Positions 44,142 through 57,500 of a stretch of DNA of 64,000 bases are shown one piece after another. How positions within the stretch are numbered: the first letter of the stretch is position 1; the number at the start of each line of letters is the position of its first letter. A program made the position numbers and the translations under genes. The notes beneath the pieces were generated by a model, which did not search any database, had not been told where the DNA came from, and saw nothing but the letters and a program-made list of their open reading frames with translations. Source of the stretch: Rhytidiadelphus loreus (Eukaryota > Streptophyta > Bryopsida > Hypnales > Hylocomiaceae); contig OX344765.1 of NCBI GenBank assembly GCA_947034895.1, forward strand, positions 28,091,001 to 28,155,000, in the 5' to 3' direction.

Positions 44142-46371
44142 TGGAAAGAATCGATACGCACCTCGCAAGTGCGGCAGCTGTGAAGGAAATGGAAGCAAAC
44201 CGAAGGAGTAGCTCGAGGGGGAAGCTCGAAGGCAGTTTGGATAAGGAAGACGAGACCCGGGGTTTCGAGGGGTCAGTCGGTAATGCGAGTACCCGGGCTG
44301 GTGTACCCGTTGTGTACCTCATCCACATGGATCCTATCTGAGTGTGTTTCTTCATTTAAGGTAAATAAAGTAACTACCGGTACCCTAATTGTGGGGGAAT
44401 TAGGTGTGGGGGATTGTGTGGAAAATTAGTTTCATCACAAAATTTTAGTTTCTTGGATATTTGTTCAACACAGTAATATTCAATTTGCAATGATTCAAAA
44501 TAGTGTGATTTGAAAAATTAGTGTCACGTGACCTATTAGGACAAATGAGTGCACACTTATTTATGTTTGAAGAAGAAATTGAACATTTCTCTTATTATAA
44601 TATAGCACTAGTACAAATACATGTAGAAAACCATTGCAAACCATAATTTTGTTTTAAATATGCATTATTTCAAGTGTTAGTTTCAACCTATATTTAACAT
44701 AGTTTGCAATGTTTTTTTCAATATGCATTTGTACTTGTACTACCTAATCAGTATTGGATCTTGTTAGAAGTCATAATGATATTCTAGATTTGATTCTTTT
44801 GCATTCTTTGAATGAATATAAATATGAAAAATTGCACTATGAATTTTTAAAGTGCTAAAAATAAGTTTTTCCAAAAGCACTCCTAAGCTCTCATCAAAGT
44901 GAGGGAGTATAGTTTTGGGCAAGAATTTGAAGGGCTCTACTTTAGAAGGAGGTCACAATTAGTTAAAATTACCTTACATCTAATTTTGACCCTCTTACTA
45001 GATTTTCACCTAAATTGTACACCTATACATATTTAGAATTTTTTATATTTATTAAAATTGTGTTGATAATTAAAAAATGCATTCTAGAAAAATCTGAATC
45101 TTTTTTCAATGGCCCAATCAAATCCCAAAGGACCACAATATTTTAATAAAAAGAACCATGATTAGATGGTTATTCAAATGATTTTAGGTGTAATTGCCTT
45201 AGAAGAGTTGATAAATTCATTCGAGAAGTGTAGTTTTCTTAAAAATTGACACATATCTCATAAGGTTAAGAACTTTGGAAATTGGGCCAACTATTTTTGA
45301 ATGATATTTAACCCTTTGTAGCCCACAAATTTGAATATAGTCAATGTCTAAAGGTAGTAAATTTTCAATAATAAATTATCCATTTTGATATTTTATTCTT
45401 CAAAACATGGGAGATTTAGAGCATACTACACCCATTCTAAATAGTGATGCGAATAATAATAATAATTTAAAACATGCAAACATGCCTTTAAATACTATAA
45501 TATATAGTCATTGATATAGTGCAAGTGTACACTAGATGCAAGACTTGCTTTTTGATGATTTTTTTGTGCAAACTTAAGACTCTTATTTTTTTTCTTAAAC
45601 TACATGATGCACAAACTTATTGTAGGATGTAATTGTCAATTGAGCTTGGTCAAAGTTATATGTAGTTTAGGACATATACATTGAAGAAGAATTGTTGAGT
45701 AGTCAATTTGAAAGGGAAACTTCAATTTAACAATCTCAAATAGTCACCAACAACTTTCGATAGTATAGTAATTGATTCTCACTTGAATTTTGCAATTATG
45801 TACACAAGGGTCAAGGGATACTATCAAAGATGAAAATGTACACAATAAGTGTATGAGTCAGGGTGGAATTGAAATTTAGGTGATAATAAGGTAGTTTTTC
45901 CTTAAGAGGACTTTGCAATTTATGGACAAGATCTCACTAATTTTCACACTACCGGTAGTCTTCAATGCTCATTCTTTTTTTAATACAACTAAGATAGAAA
46001 ACCCATGCTTGTGACAATAAAATGATAATAACAATTCTATCTATGGCATCCAATGCTTTGGGGCATATTCAAAACAATGGTTTAATATACTTGATCTACA
46101 ATGTTTTGAATTGTGTGACTTGCAACCTCTATAATCTAAGATCCGTGCGTGAAACAATCCCATATTCATTATCAAGACAATAGCATGTAGAAGAAATAAG
46201 TAGGGTGAGTCCACAGTTTCAAGAAACATCCCATATCTTTGGCATTCATAGGCTTTGTAAGATATTGAAATTTGAGGATAGGAGATGAAGTCTCTTGTTG
46301 GTGCATTTAGATTGTGTGTGGTCAAAGATTGATACGTCTCTGCTTGGAGCTTTGGGCATTTTTCAATGTCA
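44142..46371. other. RPS17 upstream region and AT-rich intergenic
   Basis: 44142-44345 is GC-rich and probably holds the RPS17 promoter and leader; no TATA box was confidently placed. From 44400 to 46371 the DNA is AT-rich with no recognised gene or repeat pair. Confidence 0.4.
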
Positions 46372-46719
46372 GGTAAACTACCCCATTATGGACAAAATGG
46401 GAGCAAGCCCATTGTGGGCAAAATTGTAATGGTTGTGTACATTCAAGTTCTGAAATGTAAATCACTAACATAATTTACCCCATTATGGACAAAATGGGAG
46501 CAAGCCCATTGTGGGCAAAATTGTAATGGTTGTGTACATTCAAGTTCTGAAATGTAAATCACTAACATAATTTACCCCATTATGGACAAAATGGGAGCAA
46601 GCCCATTGTGGGCAAAATTGTAATGGCTGTGTACATTCAAGTTCTGAAATGTAAATCACAAACATAATTTAGCCCACAATGGGCTTGTTTCCATTCTGTC
46701 CGTAATGGGGTAGTTTACC
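46372..46719. mobile_element. MITE with internally triplicated 97-bp unit
   Basis: The left end GGTAAACTACCCCATTATGG and the right end (its inverse with two mismatches) form a ~48-bp terminal inverted repeat. Between them a 97-bp unit beginning CCCCATTATGGACAAAATGG is repeated three times (46381, 46478, 46575) with almost no differences, then meets the inverted right end. The tandem unit includes most of the left inverted repeat. The target duplication was not resolved. Confidence 0.8.
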
Positions 46720-48566
46720 TTACTCATTAAGATAATTTTTTCTCCGTGATAATTTGGATAATATTCATTAGTATAATTTCCAATGAATTCATTAGGGTAA
46801 TTTTCTGCATGCATGATAACTCGATGAGAATCAAATTGACTACAACGCTGCATGCATGTATGTGAAAGATAAAAATCCATTTATTTATTTGGATTATGAC
46901 AGTTTTGAAGTACAGTATACAAAGTTCACCATGACTCAAATACATGCTTTATCCATCAAGAAAATTGAACACAACCATCTCTTGAATGCAAAGAATATAA
47001 CATGATTGAGTCCTACTTTTTAACACCCCCCTAGAAATTGATTGAAGGAAAACAAATTACCTGCATGGGTCACTCCACAGAGTTGGATCATCGTTCAGTC
47101 TGCACTTGTTCAATATCAACGAAGAAACTGTTGTTCTGATTGAGAGCAAGTTGAAGTGGATCTTGTTTATTTTTGGCACCCACTGACATTCCAGGGGAGA
47201 TCTCGATGCTGTCATTGATAGAGTAATAGGAACCAAAATACTCTGCTAATTTCAGATTCGAGCAGCACTGCACTGATTTGCATTGATAGCCCTAAACCTC
47301 ACGACGTCTAAAAGTGGCCTTCTGATTCTTCTCAATTCAACTCTCTAGTAATGCTAGAAAGTTTTTCCCTGCTGTTTACTCTCTCTTAAAAGACTCAGTT
47401 TCAATGTAGTAATTAATTTCGTATTCGAGACGATCCTGAGACTCCTCACGAACTGAATTCTTCCCGCATGGTCACACATCTCTATTTTGAGGAATGAGAT
47501 TGCCTGAACCAAATCACGATTCTCCACTTGAAGAGAAAGTCGCTCAGTATCAGTCCAGAGGTCAATGTTTTGTACCACGGGGATAGGGATAAATCTGCCC
47601 TTGGACTCCGGTACCTCCAAAAAAACTTGGTCAAAATGTTGAGTGCGTAGTCAGTAGTTGATCCTTTCTGTATGATTCTCGTTTTCATGGAGAAAGAAAG
47701 TAATTGCTGTAATTCCTACTCAAACAATAAACTTGTGTGAGGCTCACAAACTGCAGAATGGAAGGATCATTGTTCAGTCTAGTCTACGTTGCAATCCGAG
47801 GTCCTGATTTTGCATAAGGCGTAGTGCCAATTCACATACAAGTTCTCCTAACTGATGAAGGAAACACGGTTATCGTTTCAAATTGAACGAGATCTGCCTG
47901 AGTCTGACTTCAGCGACTCTCACGACCACTAATCGGTTATCCCGGTAATATCAATCTAACTTAGTTATTCTTGAACGGCAGTCAGCACCCTAACTGGCAC
48001 TGCTAGTGATCCCTCACGACTTCCCTTCACGGAATCAATGACTCCCTAATCTAAATCTGCCATATTGTCAACGACACGGTGATACACTCTCACTGGCCTT
48101 CCACCGCATGGCCTTAGGCCCATCCTTTCAGGGTTAAGCAAACAAGAGCATAACATTTTACTAGTTCAACCCCCCTTAAAATTTTATCAATTACAAACAT
48201 TGATAAAGTATGGTTCATACTCTTAACCCTGGAAGTACACCCTTGAACCAGAGGGAAAAAGTGGCAGATGGATGACTTTCAAGAAATGAAGAATGCACCT
48301 AACGGTATTGGTCCACAATTCAGATCATTTTTGCCGAAGTATCTTGGTCAATCCAAAATTAATCCAAACGAAACAGCTGAATGCAACCGAATGAAGAGAA
48401 GGAAAGACAACAAATAAAACTGAATCAATGGTGTTGAAGTGATTCTGCACAATTGCTCAATATTGTATTATATTACAACTCTCATCGATTCACATGAGCT
48501 ACAAAATTGGTACTCACTGGGAGCTAGTATACAATGGTACAAAGGACCTACAGTTCCCAACACAGC
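46720..48566. other. Intergenic, possible gene debris near 47.0-47.7 kb
   Basis: Between the MITE and the kinesin stop codon. Minus-strand open pieces occur at 47354-47620 (LSLQVENRDLVQAISFLKIE, coiled-coil-like) and 47088-47273. The first faintly resembles the LELVQAICCLQGEIM segment of the kinesin giant exon, so it may be a decayed duplicate fragment. GGATCAT(C/T)GTTCAGTCT occurs twice (47085 and 47766), suggesting a local duplication. The kinesin 3' UTR should occupy part of 48566 leftward. Confidence 0.3.
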
Positions 48567-51500
48567 CTAGCGAGGGGCAGGGCTGCCGCTCGACGCTCTT
48601 TGAAGCAGGTCAGTGAAGTTGCTGATAGACCTCAGTGGGGAGTCTTTCGCCCTAATATCAGTACGCCTTTTCCTCTCTCCCGTGAATTTTATCTGCAAGT
48701 TATGCGTGAAAAGTTAGAAGTCTATTACCATGATCAGGTCCTAAAGAAAACTTTGAGAGCATACAAGATCACATAAGGAAGATTTGAAATGTAGTGAAAT
48801 GAAGAAACCTTATATTTGGAGTCTGAAAGCTCGAGTTCAGTAGTTCTAAGGCGATTCTCAAGCAGATCAAGGGCGTCCATAGCTCCAGGTACATCGACTG
48901 TTTCGGAGACTGACAAGCCCGCGGTCTGTTGAACAACGAAATGAAATTAAGAAAAACTCCATGAAGTTTTGGAAGGGTAGAATTAGCAACTAATTTACAG
49001 ATATATAGGAATATCAACAGAGACAAAAAGTTCTTAGAAAAGCTAAAAATACTGAACATCCTTGAAGTCCCGAAGGTTTACCTGCATGAGGGCGGAGCAT
49101 AAGCTCGAGAGCTTTTGTGCTGCTTCGGCCCGACTGTTCTCAGCCTCCTGGACCACACTCGTCCGTACCCAGTTAGAAATATCACAAGGCTCTGAGCACA
49201 TACTCCTTAGAAGGTGCACTTAAAGTCTTCTTTAGCAAAATTCATTTCAACACGAATCGCCCATGATTTCTGCTCGGATTCTTAACATCAAGCCGACATG
49301 CTTACAAAACGGTATTAAATCTGGCATTCCATAGTGACCAATACATAAACAGATGTCCATGGTCACAATCTATACCTGGAGCAGATGGCGAAGATTCAGT
49401 CGCTCCTCATCGAAGCTGGGAGATGCACACTTTAGCTCGACTGACTTGTATGTTACCAACTCATCATGCATCCCCGCATGCAGGAGCTCAGTGCGTCGTA
49501 GTTCCTTGCTCAATTCCTCATTGGCCAATTTCAGAGCCTGGTTTTCTTCCTGCGGACATGAATCAAAAAAAGAATATGAATGCAAATAAATCGACACAGG
49601 CTTCAGACCTACCCAGATTAAGGAAAGCGAGATCCATGGGCAGATCTCGCTGAAGGGACGAGAATGACAGCAGATGGCTGGTGACAGTGATTAATCGCTG
49701 ACAAGAGACTTAATGGACGATGCTCACGAATTTCCAAAGCGCATCTATATTACCACTAACTGCTCCCTAGTATCCGTTAGCGTTGATCACAACTCAAACA
49801 AGCTGTTTTAATCCCCTATCGAACACTGAATCCCCTATCCAATAACAATCTAACAACAACACCGTGGTACTAGCGTACCTTAATTTTAGCATGATGGTTG
49901 ATTTGTTGATAGAAAGACTGTTGACTAGAGGGGAGTCTCCTGATCTCCATTTCAAGCTCACTAATCTTTTCCTGGTGATTAATGTTCTCAATCTGCGAAA
50001 ATGACATAACGAGGGTCGGTGAGAGAAAGTACGAGGGCCCGCATCAGTACCAAAATAAACTTCTGGGGTGATAAATATTTGTAAGTTTATAATCGACAAT
50101 TATAACCGCTAGGCATCGAGCAGGACGTCGGTCGAGGCATTGTGGGGAAAGACGAAATTTTGAGTTTGATTGAAGGGAATAGCAGCAATGAAACCACTAG
50201 AAGATATAGACGCTCCCACTGTCTGGGCAACGATAAGACATTTCTTCATCGCCGTCTTTGAAGCTTACCCTGAACTTTTCAATCTCATCCGTCAGCACCT
50301 GCTCTTTCTGGCGTAAATTCTCAGCAGCCACACGGGCAGCCACAATCTCACACTGCCTCAGGTTGATCTCTTCAACCCAGCTGCAAACAAAGCAGCAAAA
50401 GTTTAGGGTGAGTATAATTTAATGCCCCTATGTTCAACAACGGGTGATCAATTAAATGCACTATCAATATCATATATGGAAGCAAGATGAGCCAAATTTC
50501 ATACCTCTCCCTTTCCTCAATGTAGGCATTTAATTGTGACCTCAAGCTGGAAAGTTCAGTTTCCTGCATGAGGAGAAAGATGATGTGAGGATGAACGGAA
50601 ACAGCAAATGTTACCAGAACGACGCTTATGGATGGATATGGGTCAAAACACACGCTAGAGAAAAATCTCAAGTTCAGTACATCATTACATCTTCAGAAGG
50701 TGCTGTTATTGTTATTCCATTCATCAAAAAAGAGGACATACCATTTCTTCAGCTTCCACATTTTTGCGACAGGCTGTCTCTGCCAGCTGCTTGATGTGTT
50801 GGTGATCTAGCATCGACTGCAAAGTCACAATTTTGATACTCAGAACCAGAAACACACTATGTAATATAACGCCTAAACAAGGTTGAGAGTTTCCACATGC
50901 AGCAGAGTGCGTACCACAACGTTGGTCATTTCCGATTTAACACCGAGTAAATCTCGGAGCACATCATGAGTCATGCTCTCAGCCTCAGCGAGTCTCGTAT
51001 GCAGCGTGAATACCTACAAGTGAAGCCGGTGCGGATTAATGTCTTGAGAAGAGCAAACTCTAAACTAGAGTGTAACTGTTTATGGGTGAAAACTTCGTTG
51101 CGAATGGCAGTATCATATCATGATCTTGTTAGGAAGGTAACAGACGCCGTGAAACGAAAGAATACTACATTGCGCTTAGCATAGATCTTTGAGGTAAAGC
51201 AATTGCTGGTATGTACTTCCTGAAACCCTAAGGAATCTGAGTGCTGGCCTGGAAATACCTCTTTCTGGCGAGATGAAGCAAGTTCTTCAAGCTCACTGAT
51301 ACGGCTCTGACATGAGACATGCGTCATGTCTCTTCGTGAAAATGACTCCTGTGCTGGGTTGGCGTCAAAAGATACAATCTCCGTAGATACTTCGATTGAG
51401 TTTGGAATAGTGCAACCAGATTGAACTTCCCAGTTAACTATTTCCGATCGCTCCACTTGACTTTCCATCCGTTTCAGCTATTCAAGAGGAACAAGAATTC

Positions 51501-54500
51501 GAGCTTAAGAAGAATCAAAATTCACTGATGAATCTTTACATGTCAATGACTTACGTTCATGCCGGTGGATAAAAGGACAATGAAATACGAGAATTTACCC
51601 TTTGCTGATAATCAGCCTTCTGTACTTCAGCAGCAAGCAAGAGGTCCGATATCTGAGCTATGGCATCATTAATCTGCGTTCAGTCCACAAGTCAGGCATT
51701 AATCATTAGTCTACAGACCATTCTTAAGTTGGCGAGCTTTACGATACAGAGGATTATCGACGGGAGCATTGAGACACTGAACTTTATCAGTCAGTGAGAT
51801 AAAAGAAATTTGTCGATTGCAATTTCGTGCAGTATTACAATAAACCTGTAAACTCCAGATTCTCGATACAGTAGTATGTGGGTGTACCTGAACATCTTTG
51901 TCTTTCGACACAATCTCAAGATTCTCCAATTTTCTTCGGAAGTGAGATATTTCAGACTCTTTATCCTCCACTTTCCTGCACCAGAACAAAAAAGTATTAA
52001 GTCAAACTACATCGCATATGCTAGTGAAGAACTTCTGCAGGTTACTCAACTACTAGAAGTTAGAGGATGAGGAAATTCTGGGCACCTTTCAGTTTCCTGT
52101 AGTGCAGAAACTGCATGCTTCAACTCCTCAGCATTGCGTGTATTTGATTCTTCAAGAGCAGATTGAGTCACAAAAATGTGATTGTTCAATTTCTGCGACT
52201 CCATTTCTATGTCCTCCCTGAGCAGGCGCTGCCGTTCTGCTTCTCTCTTCAGTAAGCCCAACTGCAAACAAACATGAATAGAAATAAATACTCCACATTC
52301 ACAAAAGTTCCGATGATCCCGCAGCAACCATAACATTAATAACAACAATCTACATTTTTTATAAAATCTCAACAAAATTTCAAGAAAAAATGTGATAAGG
52401 TGTTAGGGACGCTTCAGTCAAGAGAGCAAAACTTTGAACGCACTTGGTTTTCAAGAGCGTAGACTGTGCTCTCCAACTCGTGTACTGATCTTGTAAGGAG
52501 CTTGGCTTCGTCCTCTTTCTCCTTTGCGTGAGTTCTGCTTAGTTCTCCAGCCTGCACAACATGTAACTGATTAAAAAGACAGGTTTAGGGAACAATTGAC
52601 TCCTCGTTATTCAGAGTCCGGTATCGAAGCCAGAATCATTTTTTGAACCCAATCACAAAGAAGAGAATTCATCTTATCTACCTGGTGTAATTCAGAGACA
52701 ACCGCATCACGCTCCTCTACCATAGTGTGCGTCATTTCCAGCTGCTCGGTTAGTTCAAGGACTTCGATCTGAAGCCGGTCTCGTTCGTTTTCGACCTCCT
52801 TCAGATCGACAGTAACCTCTTCAAGTGTGTTCGCCATGTTCTGCTCTGCCATTCGCAGCTCATCTTCAAGGCTTTCAATGGTTTGCCGCTTCTTGTCTAG
52901 CTCGGTCTCCAGTTCGTAAGCCTTTGCTTTCCAGGTCCCGGCCTGGTTCCTCGTTTGGACGATCTCTTCTGTTACTTGACCAATCTCAATCTCCAATCTT
53001 GTCCGCCTTTCCTTTTGCATGTTCAATTCTTGTTGCAAGACATCTGTTGAAACGCGCAACGAATCGAGATCTTGGTTAAGGCGGAGATCCTGGAAAGCAG
53101 ACTCCTGTAGTAAATTGAGGTCAGATTCTAAATTTTGGAGTAGATCGTCTTTTTGTTTGAGGTCCCTCTCAAGTGCCTCCATTTCGAGTCTCGTCTCAAC
53201 CTGCATGTTCTCTGCAGCTGTGGCCCGCTGTTGGTTGGCAACAACTTCAGCAGTAAGGTGTTTCACAATAGATTCCAACTCACTCTTCTTATTCTCAAGT
53301 GATTCCAGTGCTTCTTGTTCGATAGAATGTCTGTTGAAATGTTCTTCCATTTCACTCTCCCGTATTTGGAGCTTTTCTTGAAGGTCAGCCACTACGGAAC
53401 AGCCTTCTTCAATTTCATTGATCAAATCTCGTCTTTCAATATCCATCTCCTCTGTTCTGCGTTCGCATTCTCGCAGCGCTTCATACACCAATTCCAGTTG
53501 CAGCTTGCATTCCTCCTGAGTTGCAACTAGCTTACCCCTGAGAACCATTAATTCAGAGACTTTCTCATCCAGTTGTACCTCGGTGTCTTGACATCGTTGT
53601 TCCAAATCCCATAAATCCGCTTCCATGTCTGCCTCCTGGGACTTCAGCTTTTCAACCTCATTGGAGAGCAGACGTACTTCCTCGTCCTTCTGTTTTCCCA
53701 GCTGAGCAAAAGAAGTTCTGAATTCCTCCAAACATTTCTCGGAAGCTTGTCGTAGTTCTTTTACATGAGCTATTTCTTGAGAAAGGGAATAGACCTCAGC
53801 AGTGAGCACCAATTTATTCCTCTCAAGCTCCTTATTTTGCTGGAAGCAATCGTCAAGCTGCGATTGAAAGAGCGAAAAATGGTTCACAACCTCTTGCGAG
53901 GATTGAAGCATCTCTGCGTTCTGCAGTTGACTTTGACTAAGAAGGTTCTCTAGATCAGTTGCCATGGCATCCTTCTCTCTTGATTCCTGGACTGCACACT
54001 CAAGCATTGCTGTCATGATTTCAAGCTCCAATTTCAGCTTCCAGGACGCCGAAGAGGATTCTTGCACCTCGGTTTGCAGCCTCAATATTTTCATCTCCAA
54101 ATCAGCGCAACTCCGTGACTTTATGTTGACTTCATCTCTGAGTAATCTTTTTTCCGTTTCCAGGTTGTTAGCAGTTGCAAGGATTTCATCCCTCTCATGC
54201 TCCATCTGAGCTGAAGCAACCACGGAAACCTCCAAAGAATTAAGCAATTTCAGAGTCTCTGCACTACTTTCCTGAAGGTTATCAAGCAGTGAAGATGTAA
54301 TGTGATCTTTCTCTAGCAATTCGTTTGAGGCACTATCGATAATGGTTCTCAAAATCTCTAGCTCTAGTAGGTGAGCAGTGGATGAAGCATTGGCTTCCTC
54401 AGACTGCTTACAAAACTCCAGGCTCTGAATCTCCAACAGCTCCAAAAGGTCTTTTTTATTCTCATCCAAAGCCAGACAACGCACACTGATTTGCTCCAGC

Positions 54501-57500
54501 TTCTCTCGTAGTGACATCATCATCTCGTCTTTCTCCTGCAGTTCGCTTTCCATGGTGGTTTTCAAGATTTCCAGCTCTGCCTGATATGCTGTGGATGCAG
54601 CGCTGGCTTCCTCAGACTGCTTACAAAGCTCCAGGCTCTGAATCTCCAAACGCTCCACTAGGTCTTTCTTGTTCTCGTCCAAAGTCAGACAGCGCGCAGT
54701 GCTTTGGTCCAGCTTCTCTCGAAGTGACATCATCATCTCGTCTTTCTCCTGCAATTCCCACGCGGAACTTTCCATGATGGTTTTCAGTATTTCTAGCTCT
54801 GCCTGATGTGCAGTGGATGCAGCGCTGGCTTCCTGAGACTGCTTACAAAGCTCCCGACTCTGAATATCCAAACGCTCCAGAAGGTCTTTCTTATTTTCAT
54901 CCAAAGCCAGACAGCGCGCACTGCTTTGCTCCAGCTTCTCTCGAAGTGACATCATCATCTCGTCTTTCCCCTGCAATTCCGACGAGGCACTTTCCATGGT
55001 GGTTTTCAAGATTTCTAGCTCTGTCTGATGTACAGTAAATGCAGCGCTGGCTTCCTGAGACTGCTTACAAAGCTCCAGGCTCTGAATCTCCAAACGCTCC
55101 ACTAGGTCTTTCTTGTTCTCGTTCAAAGCCAGACAACGCACACTGATTTGCTCCAGCTTCTCTCGTAGTGACATCATCATCTCGTCTTTCTCCTGCAATT
55201 CGCTTTCCATGGTGGTTTTCAAGATTTCTAGCTTTGCCTGATGTACAGTAAATGCAGCGCTGGTTTCCTGTGACTGCTTACAAAGCTCCAGGCTCTGAAT
55301 CTCCAAACACTCCAGAAGGTCTTTCTTATTTTCATCCAAAGCCAGACAGCGCGCATTGCTTTGCTCCAGCTTCTCTCCAAGTGACATGATCATCTCGTCT
55401 TTCCCCTGCAATTCCGACGAGGCACTTTCCATGATGGTTTTTAGTATTTCTAGCTCTGCCTGATGTGCAGTGGATGCAGCGCTGGCTTCCTCAGACTGCT
55501 TACAAAGCTCCAGGCTCTGAATCTCTAACAGCTCCACAAGGTGTTTCTTATTCTCGTCCAAAGCCAGACAACGCGCACTGTTTTGCTCCAACTTCTCTCG
55601 AAGAACAAATATCATGTGATCTTTCTCCTGCAATTCCCACAACGCATTTTCCTTAATGGTTTTCAAGATTTCTAGCTCTGTCTGATGTGCAGTGGACGCA
55701 GCGCTGGCTTCCTGAGAAAGCTTACAAAGCTCCAGACTCTGAATCTCCATACGCTCCACAAGGACATTCTTATTCTCGTTCAAAGCCAGACATCGTGCAC
55801 TGCTTTGCTCCAGCTTCTCTTGAAGAACAAATATCATGTGATCTTTCTCCTGCACTTCCTTTGAGGTACTTCCGATAATGGTTTTCAAAATTTCGAGCTG
55901 TAATTCTTGTGCAGAGGATGCAGCACTAGCTTCCAGCGACTGCATACAAAGCTGCTTACTCTGAAACTCCAACCTCACTAGGAGGTTCTTCTTGTCCTCT
56001 TCCAGAGCGCTTACTCTTACCGAGAGAAACCCTCTCTCTTGTCCCAGCTGAGAAGCAGTAACCTGTAAAGAAGCAAGCAAAGACGAAAACTTGATATTGT
56101 TCTTCTCTAGATCAGCTTTCAAGGTCTCTGCGGCATGCAGTTCACTGGAAGTGCTTTCTAGCATAGTTGCCAGAATCTCCACGGCTTCATGGAATTCAGC
56201 TTCAGATTGCACGAACTTTTCCGAAGTACTTTCCAGCAAATTTCTCTGTGTTTCTGCCTGTGCCATTAAGTGCTCCTCTTTCTCACCTAGCTCGTGTGTA
56301 AGCAGCCGGAGATCATTAACTTCGGTAACTGCCTCATCCAAACTCTCCTGTATACACACCACCTCATTGTGGCTGTTCTCTAGATCAGAGATGAGGGCAT
56401 GTATAGTAACTTCTGTTTCCAAAAGCTTCGCAGCTGCTGCGTTGACCGCGTCTTGAGCAGCAGCGAGGTCGACTTCGAATTTGCGAATCTCATCTTCATT
56501 AGAATCCTTTTGCTGCCTGAGACTAATAACTTCCATCTCCACCACCTGCTTCATGCGCATCGCATCTGCTAATGAAATCTCAAGCTGCTTAACCTGACCA
56601 CGTAAATGATTGTTTTCCACCTGCAGCATTTCAGTTGCCTCAACCAACGTAAGTTTTTCCATCTCCATCTCTTTTGAATTTGCCACATTAATCCTTAACT
56701 CTTCGCACGTCTCTGTACACAACCTCTCCAGCTCTTGATTTCTCGTAGACAGGTGATCGCGCTCAAAAGTTAACTCTGAAATATATGCACTCTTTCCAGC
56801 CAAGGAAGTCAGTGCTCCTTGAAGTTCATCTCTAGTAGTTGCATGTCCTTTGTGTAGCACCCCCATGTTCTGCATTGCATCCTCTAGTGCTGCTTGCGAT
56901 CCTACAAGCAAATCTTGGGTTCTTTCGAGAGAAACTTGCAGAGCCTCAACCTCCATGACACTTTGTTGCTCTGTCTGCTCCAACTCAGTCACCTTTGCAT
57001 TCATCTTAGAAAGCTTCATATGTGCTCCATCCGTAGCACTTTCGATCTCAGAAATTTGAATCTTCATAAATTCCTTAAATTCATGATCGAAGCCAGCTGC
57101 TCTCTCCGAAGAAATGCCCGTGAGCAGCGTTTTCATTCCATGAATATCCGAACTCAAGTCCTGCAAATGTTTCTCCACATGATCCATGGTCACAGAGACT
57201 TCCTCATCGATCATGCTGAGCACCTCACTACTATGGAGAGTTATTTTCTCCCCCCTCGACTTCCATTTGAGCACATCGCGCTTAGCAATTTCATTGGCTC
57301 GAACTAATGCATTCACAAGAATTTCTGCCTCCTTCAAAGTGGCCTGCCCGTCCTCAAATTGCTTCCTCAACAATATTGCTTCAGTGCTTTTCTCACTGGC
57401 ACAAAATTTTGCATCCTCCATTTCTGCCTTCAATTTTTCAATCTGCTTACGCCATTCAAGAGATGATTCGTCCATCTTCTCCTCTGTTCTTGCGAGGACG

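Noticed and set aside
46372..46719. CRISPR-like or satellite array
   Set aside because: 97-bp units are contiguous without spacers and are bounded by an inverted copy of the unit start, which fits a rearranged MITE.
54511..55878. Plus-strand open frames across the kinesin repeat array
   Set aside because: They recur at the repeat period and are antisense shadows of the in-frame coiled-coil coding sequence.
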